From positions 161,487 through 225,486 of the forward strand of contig NZ_JAMQAW010000036.1 of the NCBI RefSeq assembly GCF_023701525.1: a stretch of 64,000 nucleotides of DNA. The letters run 5' to 3'. A model generated the notes under the pieces. That model saw only the letters and a list, made by a program, of their open reading frames with translations, had not been told where the DNA came from and made no database searches. Shown here in pieces: positions 24,721-34,293 of the stretch. Both the position numbers and the translations under genes were made by a program. This DNA comes from Streptomyces albipurpureus (lineage in GTDB: Bacteria > Actinomycetota > Actinomycetes > Streptomycetales > Streptomycetaceae). Within the stretch, counting starts at the first letter, position 1; each line of letters opens with the position of its first letter.

Positions 24721-26586
24721 CTAGTCGCGGAAGTACCACTGCTCCGGCGTGTACAGGAAGCTGAGCAGCGAATTGAACGACGCCGGTGGACCGGAGAGGG
24801 TGTTCTTCCACACGACCAGGGTGTGCGGGGTCGGGAAGAAGAGCACCGGCAGGTCCTTGGAGAGGCTGGTCACCTCGGCGGAGAGGACCTTGGAGTCCGC
24901 TCCGAAGGTCGAGCCGTTGATCAGCTTGTCCACCTCGGCGTTCTGGTAGCCGCCCAGGTTGAAGCTGCCGCCCTTGTTGAACACCGTGTTGCTGCTCGGG
25001 TACCCGGCCGCGAGGTACAGCGGCCCGTAGTCCTGGGTCGCCCACTTGTCCTTGTTGGCGGGCGCGAAGCTGTTGCCGTAGTTGGTGTACAGGTAGTTGA
25101 GCGACTTGGACACGATGGTGACCTTGACGCCGAGCTTCTTGGCCGCCGACGCGAAGGCGATGTCCCGGGCCCCGACGAACGCCGGGGTGTTGGCGGAGGC
25201 GAGGGGGAAGTCGATCGTCTGCCCCTTCGGGATGCCGGCCCCGCACTGGCCCGCCCCGGTACCGGGGCGTTCGCAGGTGGTGGCGCCGTCCGGCACCACC
25301 TTCCAGCCGTTGTCGGTGAGCAGCTTCTTCGCGGCGGCCGGATCGTACGGGTAGGGCGCCTTGTCGCCGAACTCGGGCGGGTAGGGCGAGCCGTTGCCCG
25401 CGGTGCTGTAGTTCGGGGAGGCGGCACCGTTGTAGACTCCCCGGCTCTTGATGTAGCCCTGCTGGTCGATCAGGTGTTGCAGGGCCTGCCGGACGTACGG
25501 CCGCGCGATGATCTTGTCGAAGTTGCCGGTGGTGTTCTCGAAGTTGAGGACCAGCGGGTCGAACCGGGCGGGCGCCGGGGCGCCGTAGACGTGGTAGCCC
25601 TGCTTCTTCAGCGCGTCGATCTGTGTGATGAAGCTGGAGTCCAGTGTTCCGACGGTCAGATTGCCGGCCTTGAACTGGTTGAGCACCGCCGCGGCCGAGG
25701 TGAAGGACTTGAAGTCGACCTGGTCGAGCCGCGAGTCCCCCGGACCGTTGTAGGACTTGTTGGGGACCAGGGAGAACGATCCGGTCGTCGGGTCGAAGCT
25801 CTTGAGGCGGTACGGGCCGTTGACCACCTGCCAGAGCGGGTTGCTGGCGAACGTGGACTGGGACTCCGACTGCTTGGTGAGGTACTTGTAGATCGCCTTC
25901 GCGTTCTCCGGCTTGGCGTAGTCCAGACGCGGCCCCCCGGTGCTGGCGATGCTCCACTCCTCGGATGGCATCACGTACAGCAGTGTCAGCATCGACAGCA
26001 GGTAGGACGGGTTGTACGCGGTCTCCAGTTGGAGGGTGAGCGTGTCTGCCGCGGGGGCCTTCGCGGTGACCCCGTCGGGGAACTGGCCCGGGGTGTAGAA
26101 GCTCCAGTTGGCCGGGCTCTCCTTGAGCGAGGCCTTGAGCAGGGCCAGGGAGAACACGACGTCATGGGCGGTGACCGGTCGGCCGTTGGACCACGTGAAG
26201 TCCTTCATCCTGATGGTCGCGGTCTTGCGGTCGGCGCTGTAGGCGGGGGCCTCGGCCAGGCTGAGCTTGGTGTCCGCGATCTGGTTGCCCTCACCGCTGG
26301 GGCGGTAGAGGGAGCGCCACATCTGCCCCCGGGCGATGACGGTCCCGTTGGCGGACGCCGGCGGGTAGGGGTAGATGTAGTTGGGGCTGAGTCCCGGGGT
26401 CAGCGCGACCGTGGCCGTCCCGCCGTCCTTGGGCTTCCCCGACTCCTTCGGCAGGGTCTTGTAGCTTCCCTGAACGTCCTTGGCCGAGCTGCTGCCGCCG
26501 CCGCTGCACGCCGTGGCGAGCACGGCGATCACGCCGGCGAGCGCCGCCAACCGGCGTCCTCGCGGCTTACCGGACACATGCGTCAT
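24721..26586 (-). CDS. Peptide ABC transporter substrate-binding lipoprotein (DppA/OppA type)
   Basis: A 621-aa family 5 extracellular solute-binding protein. ATG 26586 (GGGAG seven bases upstream) gives a lipoprotein signal peptide with lipobox LATAC and lipidated Cys27, followed by a Gly/Ser linker. Family marks: DGGTATVAL, SLYRPSGEG, FTWSNGRPVTAHDVVFSL and a C-terminal PEQWYFRD. It should bind di- or oligopeptides at the outer membrane face and deliver them to the two permeases encoded just upstream. It is the last gene before the strong hairpin at 24677. Binding preference cannot be read; the surrounding genes suggest peptides with D-residues. Confidence 0.93.
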   Translation of the reverse strand: MTHVSGKPRGRRLAALAGVIAVLATACSGGGSSSAKDVQGSYKTLPKESGKPKDGGTATVALTPGLSPNYIYPYPPASANGTVIARGQMWRSLYRPSGEGNQIADTKLSLAEAPAYSADRKTATIRMKDFTWSNGRPVTAHDVVFSLALLKASLKESPANWSFYTPGQFPDGVTAKAPAADTLTLQLETAYNPSYLLSMLTLLYVMPSEEWSIASTGGPRLDYAKPENAKAIYKYLTKQSESQSTFASNPLWQVVNGPYRLKSFDPTTGSFSLVPNKSYNGPGDSRLDQVDFKSFTSAAAVLNQFKAGNLTVGTLDSSFITQIDALKKQGYHVYGAPAPARFDPLVLNFENTTGNFDKIIARPYVRQALQHLIDQQGYIKSRGVYNGAASPNYSTAGNGSPYPPEFGDKAPYPYDPAAAKKLLTDNGWKVVPDGATTCERPGTGAGQCGAGIPKGQTIDFPLASANTPAFVGARDIAFASAAKKLGVKVTIVSKSLNYLYTNYGNSFAPANKDKWATQDYGPLYLAAGYPSSNTVFNKGGSFNLGGYQNAEVDKLINGSTFGADSKVLSAEVTSLSKDLPVLFFPTPHTLVVWKNTLSGPPASFNSLLSFLYTPEQWYFRD

Positions 26587-26782
26587 GGATGGCTCCCTGC
26601 GGGGTGTGGTGGAGAGGTGCGAAGAAGTGGGGGTGGCGGCGGAACAGCGGCGGCGCGGGCGAGGGGGCCGGGACCGCTTCGGCGTGGGTCGAAGATGTCG
26701 CACCGGTGTTCATCGGTGTTCGGCGAGCGCGACAATTCCCGGCCCCCCTGTCCGTCGGGGCCGACAGGCCCGGCCCGCCCAC

Positions 26783-27745
26783 TCAGTCGGCCCGTCGCCC
26801 GACGGCGTCCCGGAGCGCGTCCGCGAGCAGGTTGAGCGCCAGCACCGTGAGGATGATGCAGCCGCCGACGGGATAGATCAGCCACCAGTGGTCGGCGGAG
26901 ATGAAGGTGGCGCCGCTGGCCAGCTGACTGCCCCAGTCAGCGGTCGGATACGTCAGCCCGAAGCCCAGGAACCCCAGGGCGGCGACGACGAGGACGGCGT
27001 CGGCGACCTGGAAGGTGATGTTGACGATGATCACGCCGAGCGCGTTCGGGATCAGATGGGTGAGGATGAGCCGCCGACGCGACGCCCCCATCACCCGTGC
27101 GGCCAGGACGAACTCCCGCACGCGCAGGGTCAGGACCTCGCCGCGGACCAGCCGGGCGGAGATCAGCCAGGAGAACCCGCCGATGACCAGGCTCAACGAC
27201 ACGGCGTTCGCATGGAACTTCGCCGACAGGATCAGGACGAAGAAGAGGAAGGGCACCGACAGCAGGATGTCCACCACCCGCATCAGGAACCCGTCGAGGA
27301 CGCCTCCGGCGAGCCCCGCGACGGCGCCGTAGACGGTACCGATCGCGGTGGCGAAGAGTGCGGCGAGCAGCCCGATCTGCAAGGACACCTTGCCGCCCTC
27401 CATCAGCCGACCGAGCACGTCGAACCCGTTGGGGTCGGTCCCGAGGGGGTGCCCGGGGCCGGGCGGCAGCGTCGCGTTGAGCAGGTCCACATCGGTCTGG
27501 TTGGTGCGGTACAGCAGAGGGCCGATGAAGCAGAACCCGACGACGAGTAGCAGGAGCAGCCCTCCGGCGAGGCCTACCGGGTGGTGGCGCAGCGTACGCA
27601 GCACCGACCGCGGGGAGAATCGTTTCTGCGTTTCTCTGGCCCCGGCGGATTCGGTGGGTTCGGTGGGTTCGGTGGGTTCGGTCTCGGAACGTGCCATGAC
27701 ATCCGTCTCGGTGGCCTCCGTGGTGTCCACGTGTGGTGAGGTCAT
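26783..27745 (-). CDS. Peptide ABC transporter permease (DppC type)
   Basis: A 320-aa inner-membrane permease with about six transmembrane helices and the EAA-type loop LAARVMGASRRRLILTHLIP. ATG 27745 overlaps the DppB-type stop in an ATGA. The first ~45 residues are a hydrophilic extension with repeated TEP units before the first membrane helix (HHPVGLAGGLLLLLVVGF). An N-terminal cytoplasmic tail is normal for DppC but the TEP repeat is not. Forms the channel with the DppB-type partner. Confidence 0.93.
   Translation of the reverse strand: MTSPHVDTTEATETDVMARSETEPTEPTEPTESAGARETQKRFSPRSVLRTLRHHPVGLAGGLLLLLVVGFCFIGPLLYRTNQTDVDLLNATLPPGPGHPLGTDPNGFDVLGRLMEGGKVSLQIGLLAALFATAIGTVYGAVAGLAGGVLDGFLMRVVDILLSVPFLFFVLILSAKFHANAVSLSLVIGGFSWLISARLVRGEVLTLRVREFVLAARVMGASRRRLILTHLIPNALGVIIVNITFQVADAVLVVAALGFLGFGLTYPTADWGSQLASGATFISADHWWLIYPVGGCIILTVLALNLLADALRDAVGRRAD
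27650..27682 (-). repeat. 9-bp tandem repeat in the DppC-type gene
   Basis: Three full and one partial copies of ttcggtggg encode TEPTEPTEP in the cytoplasmic N-terminal tail. The unit is in frame, so copy-number change would lengthen or shorten the tail without a frameshift. Confidence 0.8.
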
Positions 27746-28692
27746 TTCTCCAACTCGATTCGGCGGTCGGCGGCGGCTACCGCGATGTCGGCGATGAAGT
27801 TGCCGATCACGGTCAGAACACCACCCATGAGGGTGTAGGCGAGGAGCACCGGATAGTCCTCGCGGTGCAGGCTGTTGAGGAACAGCAGGCCCAGGCCGGG
27901 GTAGTTGAAGAGCGACTCGACGATCAGGTTGCCCGCCAGGATGGTGGGGATGAGCGTGCCGACCAGAGTGATCAGTGGCAGGCAGGCGTTGCGCAGCAGG
28001 TGGCGGGTGAGGATGAGCCGTTCCGGGAGCCCCTTGGCTCGCGCGACCCGGATGTAGTCCTGGCCGAGTTGGTCCAGCGCGGAGGAGCGTTGGTACTGGG
28101 AGAAGACCGCGACGCTGGTGATGGCGAGCGTGATGACGGGGAGGGCCATGGCACGGGGATCGGTGAAGACCACCCAGGGGGAGCGCGACTGGGACGCCTC
28201 GGCTGGGAAGAACTCCAGGGACTGGCTGAACACGGCGATCAGGACCAGGCCCAGCAGGAACGACGGTGTCGCGTAGAGCACGTAGGAGGCCGCTGTGGCG
28301 CCCCGGTCGATGAGGCTGTTGCGCCTGACCGCCTGGAGGATGCCGAGCGGGACGGCGATCAGCAGCGCGAGGACCAGACCGGCCAGCGACAGCATCGCGC
28401 TGCGGCCGACGTTCTGCCGCAACAGCTCCCCCACGTTCTCGTTCAGCTTGTAGGACCGCCCCAGGTCTCCTTGGGCGAGCTGGCCCAGATAGCTGAAGTA
28501 CTGCATGACGACCGGGCGGTCGAACCCGCGTTCCCGGTTGAAGTCGGCCACCGCCTCGGGTGAGGCGCGCTGCCCCAGGACGACGCGGCCCGGGTTCTCC
28601 GACACCAGGTGCAGGAGGAAGAAGACCGCCGCGGATATCCCCAGCAGGACGAGGAAGGAGATCGCCATCCGTCGGACCACGTACCAGGTCAT
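27742..28692 (-). CDS. Peptide ABC transporter permease (DppB type)
   Basis: A 316-aa permease with the DppB start pattern (RRMAISFLVLLGISAAVFFLLHL), a large periplasmic-side loop with FNRERGFDRPVVMQYF and LAQGDLGRS, and the EAA loop YIRVARAKGLPERLILTRHLL. It pairs with the DppC-type protein; the stop overlaps that gene's start (ATGA). A GGGGAT about ten bases before ATG 28692 is a plausible ribosome binding site. It lies 85 bases after the ATPase gene in the same operon. Confidence 0.94.
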   Translation of the reverse strand: MTWYVVRRMAISFLVLLGISAAVFFLLHLVSENPGRVVLGQRASPEAVADFNRERGFDRPVVMQYFSYLGQLAQGDLGRSYKLNENVGELLRQNVGRSAMLSLAGLVLALLIAVPLGILQAVRRNSLIDRGATAASYVLYATPSFLLGLVLIAVFSQSLEFFPAEASQSRSPWVVFTDPRAMALPVITLAITSVAVFSQYQRSSALDQLGQDYIRVARAKGLPERLILTRHLLRNACLPLITLVGTLIPTILAGNLIVESLFNYPGLGLLFLNSLHREDYPVLLAYTLMGGVLTVIGNFIADIAVAAADRRIELEK

Positions 28693-28720
28693 GCGTGCTC
28701 ATCCCCTCTACAAGAAAACC

Positions 28721-28756
28721 GTGAGGCCCGTGAGGCCCATGAGGCCCGTGAGACCT
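28721..28756. repeat. 9-bp tandem repeat between ATPase and permease genes
   Basis: Four consecutive copies of a 9-base unit: gtgaggccc twice, atgaggccc, then gtgagacct. It fills most of the 85-base gap within the transporter operon. Function unknown; it could tune spacing or mRNA structure. Confidence 0.8.
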
Positions 28757-28777
28757 GGGGAAGCTGCGAGAAGCGCG

Positions 28778-31015
28778 TCATCGTGTCGTCAGCTCCACGG
28801 GCTGTCCCGCCTGCGACCGCAACGGGTGGTGGCAGGCGACCTGGTGCGAACCGGTGACCGTCGTCAGCGGTGGCTCGGCCGACGCGCACACCTCGGTGGC
28901 CAGCGCGCAGCGGGTGCGGAACCGGCAGCCGCTGGGCGGATCGATGGGGCTCGGCAGTTCGCCGCGCACCCGCACGCCAGCGCGGGGCGACGGCGCCCCT
29001 GGGTCCGCCTCGGGGACCGCCGCGAGCAGCCCCGCGGTGTAGGGGTGCGCGGTGGCGCCGTACACCTCGTCGGTGGTGCCGGTCTCCACCAACTTGCCCA
29101 GGTACATGACCCCGACCCGATCGGCCAGATAGCGCACGACCGCGAGGTCGTGGGAGATCACGACACTGCTCAGATCGCGTTCGCGTTGGATGCGTCGCAT
29201 CAGGTTGAGGACCTGGGAGCGGACGGAGACGTCCAGCGCGCTGACCGGTTCATCGGCGACCAGCACCCTGGGGTCCAGCGCGAGCGCACGGGCCAGCCCC
29301 ACCCGCTGGCGCTGTCCCCCGGAGAGTTCGTGGGGGTAGCGCTCCAGGACGCTCAGGGGCAACCCCACGTCCCCCAGCAGCTCACGGGCCCTGACCGTGC
29401 GCTCGGCGCGGCTGCCGATGCCCTGGATCGCCAGCGGCTCGCGCAGGATCGCACCGATGCGCATCCGGGGGTCGAGGGAGGCGTTCGAGTCCTGGAACAT
29501 CATCTGTAGCTGGGCCCGGCGCGGACCGAGTTCACGGGAGCTCATCCGGGTCACCGAGGCACCGTCGAAGATCACCTCACCCGAGTCGGGCCGGTCCAGG
29601 GCCACGAGCATCCGGCCCAAGGAGGACTTTCCGCACCCCGACTCCCCGACCAGACCGAACGTCTCGCCCGCCGCCACCTCGAAGCTCACCCCGGAGACCG
29701 CCTTGACCGTGCGGCGCTCCCCGAAGAGGCCGCGCCCGCCCACCGGGTACTCGCGTCTGAGATCGACGACCCTTAGGCGTGACGCGGTCTCCCGCTCGGG
29801 GTGGACCACGGGTGAGACAGTCACCGGCGTGACGGTTACCGACGTGACGGGCGCTGATGCGACGGGCGCGGGTGTCAGGTGCGGCGATACGACGGTCACG
29901 GGTTTCAAGGTCGCCGATATGCCGGTTTCCGGTGTCACCGCTTCCGGTGTCACGGTTTCCGGCAGGTGCTGGGCCCGGACCGCTGGGCCGGAGACCGGGT
30001 GCCAACAGGCGTGGGTGTGACCGCCCTCCCCCACCGACAGCGTCGGCCGCTCCTCGCGACACCGGTCCGTCGCGGCCGCGCAGCGCGGTGCGAAGGGACA
30101 GCCGGCGTGGAGCACGGCCAGGTCCGGCGGTGCTCCGGGGACGCTGAAGAGCTTCTCGCGCCGGTCATGGGTGAGCGAGGGGATCGAGGACAGCAGCGCG
30201 TGTGTGTAGCGGTGTTGGGTGTGGCTGAAGAGCGCGGGGGTCGGCCCGGTCTCGGCCACCCGCCCGGCGTACATCACGCCCACCCGGTCGGCGTGCCGGG
30301 CGATCACCCCCATGTCGTGGGTGACGAGGATCATCGACATGCCGAGCCGGGACCTGAGGTCGTCGAGGAGATCGAGGATCTCCGCCTGGATGGAGACATC
30401 GAGCGCGGTGGTCGGCTCGTCGGCTATGACTATCCGCGGTTCGCACACCAGAGCCGTGGCGATCATCACCCGCTGCCGCATGCCTCCCGAGAGCTGGTGC
30501 GGGTAGTCGTCCATCCGCTCGGCGGGCCTCGGTATCCCGACCAGGTCGAGCAACTCAGCTGCGCGGGCGCGGGCGGCCCGTTTCGATGCGCCGTGGTGCA
30601 GTCGCACCGGCTCGGCGACCTGTTCGCCGATGCGCCGGGTGGGGTTCAGCGCTGTCATCGAGTCCTGGAACACCATCGCGATGTCATTGCCGCGGATGGC
30701 CCGGTACCGCTCCGCGGGGAGCCCGACGAGTTCCGTGCCGCCGAAGTCGATCGACCCGTCGGTCACCCGGCCACCGGCCGGCAGCATGCCCATGATCGCG
30801 AGACCGGTCATGGACTTGCCGGAGCCGGTCTCCCCGACGATTCCCAGGGTCTCCCCGCGGTCAAGCGCCAGGTTGACGCCCGAGACGGGGTGGACGACAC
30901 GATCGCCGCGTCGGATCTCGACCGACAGATCGCGGATCGTCAGCACGCGGCTGTCGTCCGCGGGCCCAAGCGCGTTCTCAGTACCCTCGCTCGTGCGCAC
31001 GGTAGCGCTCTCCAT
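28778..31015 (-). CDS. Fused two-domain peptide ABC transporter ATPase (DppD-DppF type)
   Basis: A 745-aa protein with two complete ABC ATPases in one chain. Domain 1: Walker A GETGSGKS (61-68), signature LSGGMRQR and Walker B IVIADEPT. Domain 2: Walker A GESGCGKS (457-464), signature LSGGQRQR and VLVADEP. Each domain ends with the oligopeptide-transporter C-terminal motif with clustered Cys (CPFAPRCAAATDRC and CRFRTRCALATEVC). The linker, roughly residues 345-415, is rich in Thr-Val-Pro (for example VTPEAVTPE, TVTPVTVSP) and encoded by gtgacgg-like repeats. Start ATG 31015 is preferred; a GTG four codons later has a better-spaced GGAG. It energises the DppB/DppC-type channel. Most systems encode D and F separately, though fusions are known. 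Confidence 0.93.
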   Translation of the reverse strand: MESATVRTSEGTENALGPADDSRVLTIRDLSVEIRRGDRVVHPVSGVNLALDRGETLGIVGETGSGKSMTGLAIMGMLPAGGRVTDGSIDFGGTELVGLPAERYRAIRGNDIAMVFQDSMTALNPTRRIGEQVAEPVRLHHGASKRAARARAAELLDLVGIPRPAERMDDYPHQLSGGMRQRVMIATALVCEPRIVIADEPTTALDVSIQAEILDLLDDLRSRLGMSMILVTHDMGVIARHADRVGVMYAGRVAETGPTPALFSHTQHRYTHALLSSIPSLTHDRREKLFSVPGAPPDLAVLHAGCPFAPRCAAATDRCREERPTLSVGEGGHTHACWHPVSGPAVRAQHLPETVTPEAVTPETGISATLKPVTVVSPHLTPAPVASAPVTSVTVTPVTVSPVVHPERETASRLRVVDLRREYPVGGRGLFGERRTVKAVSGVSFEVAAGETFGLVGESGCGKSSLGRMLVALDRPDSGEVIFDGASVTRMSSRELGPRRAQLQMMFQDSNASLDPRMRIGAILREPLAIQGIGSRAERTVRARELLGDVGLPLSVLERYPHELSGGQRQRVGLARALALDPRVLVADEPVSALDVSVRSQVLNLMRRIQRERDLSSVVISHDLAVVRYLADRVGVMYLGKLVETGTTDEVYGATAHPYTAGLLAAVPEADPGAPSPRAGVRVRGELPSPIDPPSGCRFRTRCALATEVCASAEPPLTTVTGSHQVACHHPLRSQAGQPVELTTR

Positions 31016-31210
31016 ATCCTTGGCCACCCGACGATATTGGGACACAATCCCCAGGTGCCGTTCGTCGGGTTCATCGAACATTCGGGTTGGTTTTTGTCCG
31101 GTCGTACGAAGGGGTCCCCGCGATGAGCCGACAGGGAAGCAAGTGGAATCGATGAGTCCGGAAAAGTCCACCCCTGCCCCACCCGCTCCCCGCCCCGCCA
31201 GATCCGGCGC

Positions 31211-32251
31211 TCAGCCAGCGGACGCGGGCCGGCCGAGTTGCTCTCGCAGCAGCCGCCGTGCGTTCTCCCCCAGGACCGCGACGATGTCGCCGGCGGGCCA
31301 ACCACGCCGTTGCAGCGCCTCGGTGACCAGCGGCAGCCCGGCCGGACCCGTGAGGCCGGGCAGATAGGCGTCGGCCGGCACCCCCTCGACGAAGGCGCGC
31401 TCACAGCACGGGGGCGTGGTGTCGGCGAGCACCTCCTTGATGAAGTCGGGACCCAGCCCGACGTGCTCGACCCCGGCCACACCCGCGACATGCTCCAAGT
31501 GGTCGACCAAGCGGTCGATCGAGTAGTCGCTTTCGTGCAGGTAGGGGGCGAAGAAGTTCACGCACACCACCCCGCCCCCCGCGGCGACGCCTCGGATCTG
31601 CTCGTCGCTGAGATTGCGGTGGTGGTCGAAGAGCGCCCGCGCGCTGGAGTGCGTCGCGACCACCGGCCGTGATGCCGACTCCAGGACGTGCTCGACCCCG
31701 GCCGCACCGAGATGGCTGATGTCGAAGAGCATGCCGAGGCGCTCCATCTCGGCCAGCGCCGCGACCCCGGCACGGGTGAGCCGACCGCCCGTCCCGTCCT
31801 CCCCGCTGCCATCGGCGAAGGCGGTACGTCCGAAATGTGCCAGGGACGCGATCCTGACCCCCAATCGGAACAGGGTCTCCAGCAACTCCACGTCCTCACC
31901 CGCACCGGGCGCGCTCTCCAACGCCAGAACCAGGGCGATCCGCCCCTGGGCCAGGGCCTGGTCGATCTGGGCGCCGTCCTCGCAGAGCGCGACGGCATCG
32001 GCGTTGCCGGCCGCGAGCCGGTGTGCCGCCTCGATCATGCGCAGCGTCCGGCGCAGCGCGCCCTCGGGCCGGAACGAATCCTCGATGAACACCGGCAGCG
32101 CCTGAATGTCCACCCCGCCGGCCCGCAACTGCGGCAGCCAGCGCTCCCGGAAGAAGTCCGCCCAGTGGTCCACGGGCCGGGCGACCACCGCGCACAGCAG
32201 GTCGTTGTGCAGGTCGGCGACGACGGCGCGCCGGTGCAGCTCGTTCATCAC
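31211..32251 (-). CDS. Membrane dipeptidase family (M19, renal dipeptidase-like) enzyme
   Basis: A 346-aa zinc dipeptidase of family M19. Metal ligands: DLHND (His15, Asp17), LALES (bridging Glu), ISHLG and ATHSSARALFDHHRN (two His), then VGLGPDF with the conserved Asp. This family hydrolyses dipeptides and accepts a D-residue at the C-terminal position, which fits the racemase pathway nearby. The start is a GTG at 32251 or the ATG at 32248, both overlapping the upstream stop (TGATG). No signal peptide, so it acts in the cytoplasm on imported dipeptides. 195 bases separate it from the ATPase gene. Confidence 0.92.
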   Translation of the reverse strand: MMNELHRRAVVADLHNDLLCAVVARPVDHWADFFRERWLPQLRAGGVDIQALPVFIEDSFRPEGALRRTLRMIEAAHRLAAGNADAVALCEDGAQIDQALAQGRIALVLALESAPGAGEDVELLETLFRLGVRIASLAHFGRTAFADGSGEDGTGGRLTRAGVAALAEMERLGMLFDISHLGAAGVEHVLESASRPVVATHSSARALFDHHRNLSDEQIRGVAAGGGVVCVNFFAPYLHESDYSIDRLVDHLEHVAGVAGVEHVGLGPDFIKEVLADTTPPCCERAFVEGVPADAYLPGLTGPAGLPLVTEALQRRGWPAGDIVAVLGENARRLLREQLGRPASAG

Positions 32252-33699
32252 ACCGCCCGCCGCTCGGCCCGGCCGGTGTGCAGGTACCGCGCGCGCCCCT
32301 GCCCGTCGTCACCGAGGAATGCGAGCGGCGCGTGGACACCGCGTTCCGGCTCGACCGGGAGCAAGGTGTCACCGCGCCAGGCGACCAGTTCCGTGCGGTA
32401 CGGCGCCTCGTCCAGGTCGGCGATGACTCCCAGGGGAGTGCGCTCCAACCACAGCCGCCCCGCCGTGTCCCGGCTCACCGTGGTCGCGGCGGTGCTCGAT
32501 GCGTAGGTGCCGACGTACCGGGCGCACTGCGCCGCCTCCGGCGCGGGAGCGTCCGCACCCGGCATCGGCGGCGCGGGCAGGGCGACGTCTGCGAGTTCAC
32601 CGAGCACCCGGCCCATGACCTCGGCATACACCCGCCGCGACAGCCCGCCGTTGGTGACGATCGCGACCGCCGCACCGCGCTCCGGCACCACCCGCAGGAA
32701 CGCCGACTGCCCGATGGTGTTCCCGTCGTGCCCGAAGACCGTGCCACCCGGCAGGTCGAAGAGTTCCCAGCCCAAACCCCAGGCGGCGCCCTGATCGATG
32801 TCGGGCTGGGCGATCTGCGGCCGCTGCATGGCCCGGACACTCGCCGGGCTCAGCACGGCAGCGCCGTCCGGGCCCAGGCCCCCGGCGAGGTGCATCCGGG
32901 TGAAGGCCAGCAGGTCGCGGGGGCGCATCGCCAGCATCGACCCGGCCGGCGCGTTCGATCGCGCCATCGCCCAGACCCGGGTCGGCTCCACCGGGGCTCC
33001 CGGCGTCCGCTCGGTATGGCCCACCGCCGCGCGGTGGACGATCGCCTCGTACGGGTCGCTCGCGGTGTGGGTCATACCCAGTGGCGCGAACAGTCGTGCC
33101 CGAGCGCAGACGTCGAACGGCTCCCCGCGCAGCACCTCGACGATCCGCCCCAGCACGCAGTAGCCGGCGTTGTTGTACGAGAACATCCCGCCCGGTTCGA
33201 AGAGCTGCGGCACATCGCGCAGGACGTGCTGGTATCGCTCCAGACAGTCGTCGCCCTTGCCGGTGTCGGTGAAGATGTCCCCCTCGAAGCCCGCGGCGTG
33301 ACAGAGCAGGTGCCGTGTGGTGATCCGCCGCGCCGCCTGCTCGTCGGCGATCCGGAACTCCGGGAGGACCGCCCGCACCGGAGCGTCGAGGTCCAGCCTG
33401 CCCTCGTCGACCAGCTGCATGACCAGCGTCGCGGTCACCACCTTGGTGATCGAACCGATCTGGAAGAGGGAGTCCACCGTGGCCCCGACACCCGTGGCCG
33501 TGCTCAGCACGCCGGCCGCGGCTTCGACGACCTCGTCACCGGCACACACCGCCACCGCCGCCCCGGGCACCCCGCTCTCGACGATGAGGTCCGGCAATCG
33601 GTGGCGCAACCACGCGCCGACCCTGTCCAGCCCATCCAGTTTGTCCAGCCCATCCGGCTTCGGCACGGCATCCCTCCCCGCTCGACTCCGGATGAGCAT
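32248..33699 (-). CDS. Serine hydrolase of the beta-lactamase / D-aminopeptidase family (S12)
   Basis: A 483-aa penicillin-binding-protein-fold hydrolase. Active-site motifs: SITK (Ser83, Lys86), YNN (Tyr175-Asn177) and HDG in VFGHDGNT (about residue 320). The C-terminal ~120 residues form an extra beta-rich domain (YVGTYASST onward) like that of D-aminopeptidase and other family S12 enzymes. Members cut D-peptide or ester bonds; a true beta-lactamase is less likely because there is no signal peptide. The start is uncertain: ATG 33699 lacks a clear ribosome binding site, and an in-frame ATG at 33750 is possible. It is the first gene of the - strand peptide operon and overlaps the dipeptidase. 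Confidence 0.88.
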   Translation of the reverse strand: MLIRSRAGRDAVPKPDGLDKLDGLDRVGAWLRHRLPDLIVESGVPGAAVAVCAGDEVVEAAAGVLSTATGVGATVDSLFQIGSITKVVTATLVMQLVDEGRLDLDAPVRAVLPEFRIADEQAARRITTRHLLCHAAGFEGDIFTDTGKGDDCLERYQHVLRDVPQLFEPGGMFSYNNAGYCVLGRIVEVLRGEPFDVCARARLFAPLGMTHTASDPYEAIVHRAAVGHTERTPGAPVEPTRVWAMARSNAPAGSMLAMRPRDLLAFTRMHLAGGLGPDGAAVLSPASVRAMQRPQIAQPDIDQGAAWGLGWELFDLPGGTVFGHDGNTIGQSAFLRVVPERGAAVAIVTNGGLSRRVYAEVMGRVLGELADVALPAPPMPGADAPAPEAAQCARYVGTYASSTAATTVSRDTAGRLWLERTPLGVIADLDEAPYRTELVAWRGDTLLPVEPERGVHAPLAFLGDDGQGRARYLHTGRAERRAV

Positions 33700-34293
33700 A
33701 GAACTGGCGGAAACCGCACTCTTCGTCCGCTCCCACCACAAGTGACCCATCGATTGGTGTTCCCGGCCGAACCCACCTCCGCCGCCCCGGCCCGCGATAG
33801 CGGATCCCCGCCAGCGGACAGGGTGGCTACGGCTACGGCTACGGCCCCTGACTACCGGGCCGCCTTCAGGGGTCCACTGCCTCCAGGAGTCCTGACGACC
33901 CCGATGATCACGCGTAGCCGTATCCGCTCCCAGCCGGGTCCGACTCAGGACCACGGAACCGGACGGGAGTACGGGGAGTCGTCTACGCCGGGCGAGCGCG
34001 GGACCTCGAAGAGGTGCGCACCGGAGGGCCGACCCTCATCGAGTCGGCAGCGGATCGGATGCCGGCCGCGGGCCGGTCTCCCGTAGCGCCGAAGGCCATC
34101 CTCCAACGCTCGGTCACATCTCTGATGTGCCGTCAAGTCGGTGCGCGCAGGGGGACAGCGCGAGAAGGGGCGGGCCAGCACCACGCCGTACCGAGCCCGG
34201 CCATCGCGTACCGGCTGCACCCGGGTCCATCCCCTGGAGAAAAATCGGCATTCTGGTTGAAGGAGGGGCGAATCACAAACCATCCTTGCCGTT
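33700..34293. other. Divergent region between the peptide operon and the TerD fusion gene
   Basis: About 590 bases. It should hold the promoter of the - strand peptide operon and that of the + strand gene at 34294. Seen: three copies of ggctac near 33826, and an AAGGAGGGG at 34258-34266 that is too far (about 28 bases) from the downstream ATG to act as a normal ribosome binding site. No supported gene. Confidence 0.4.
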
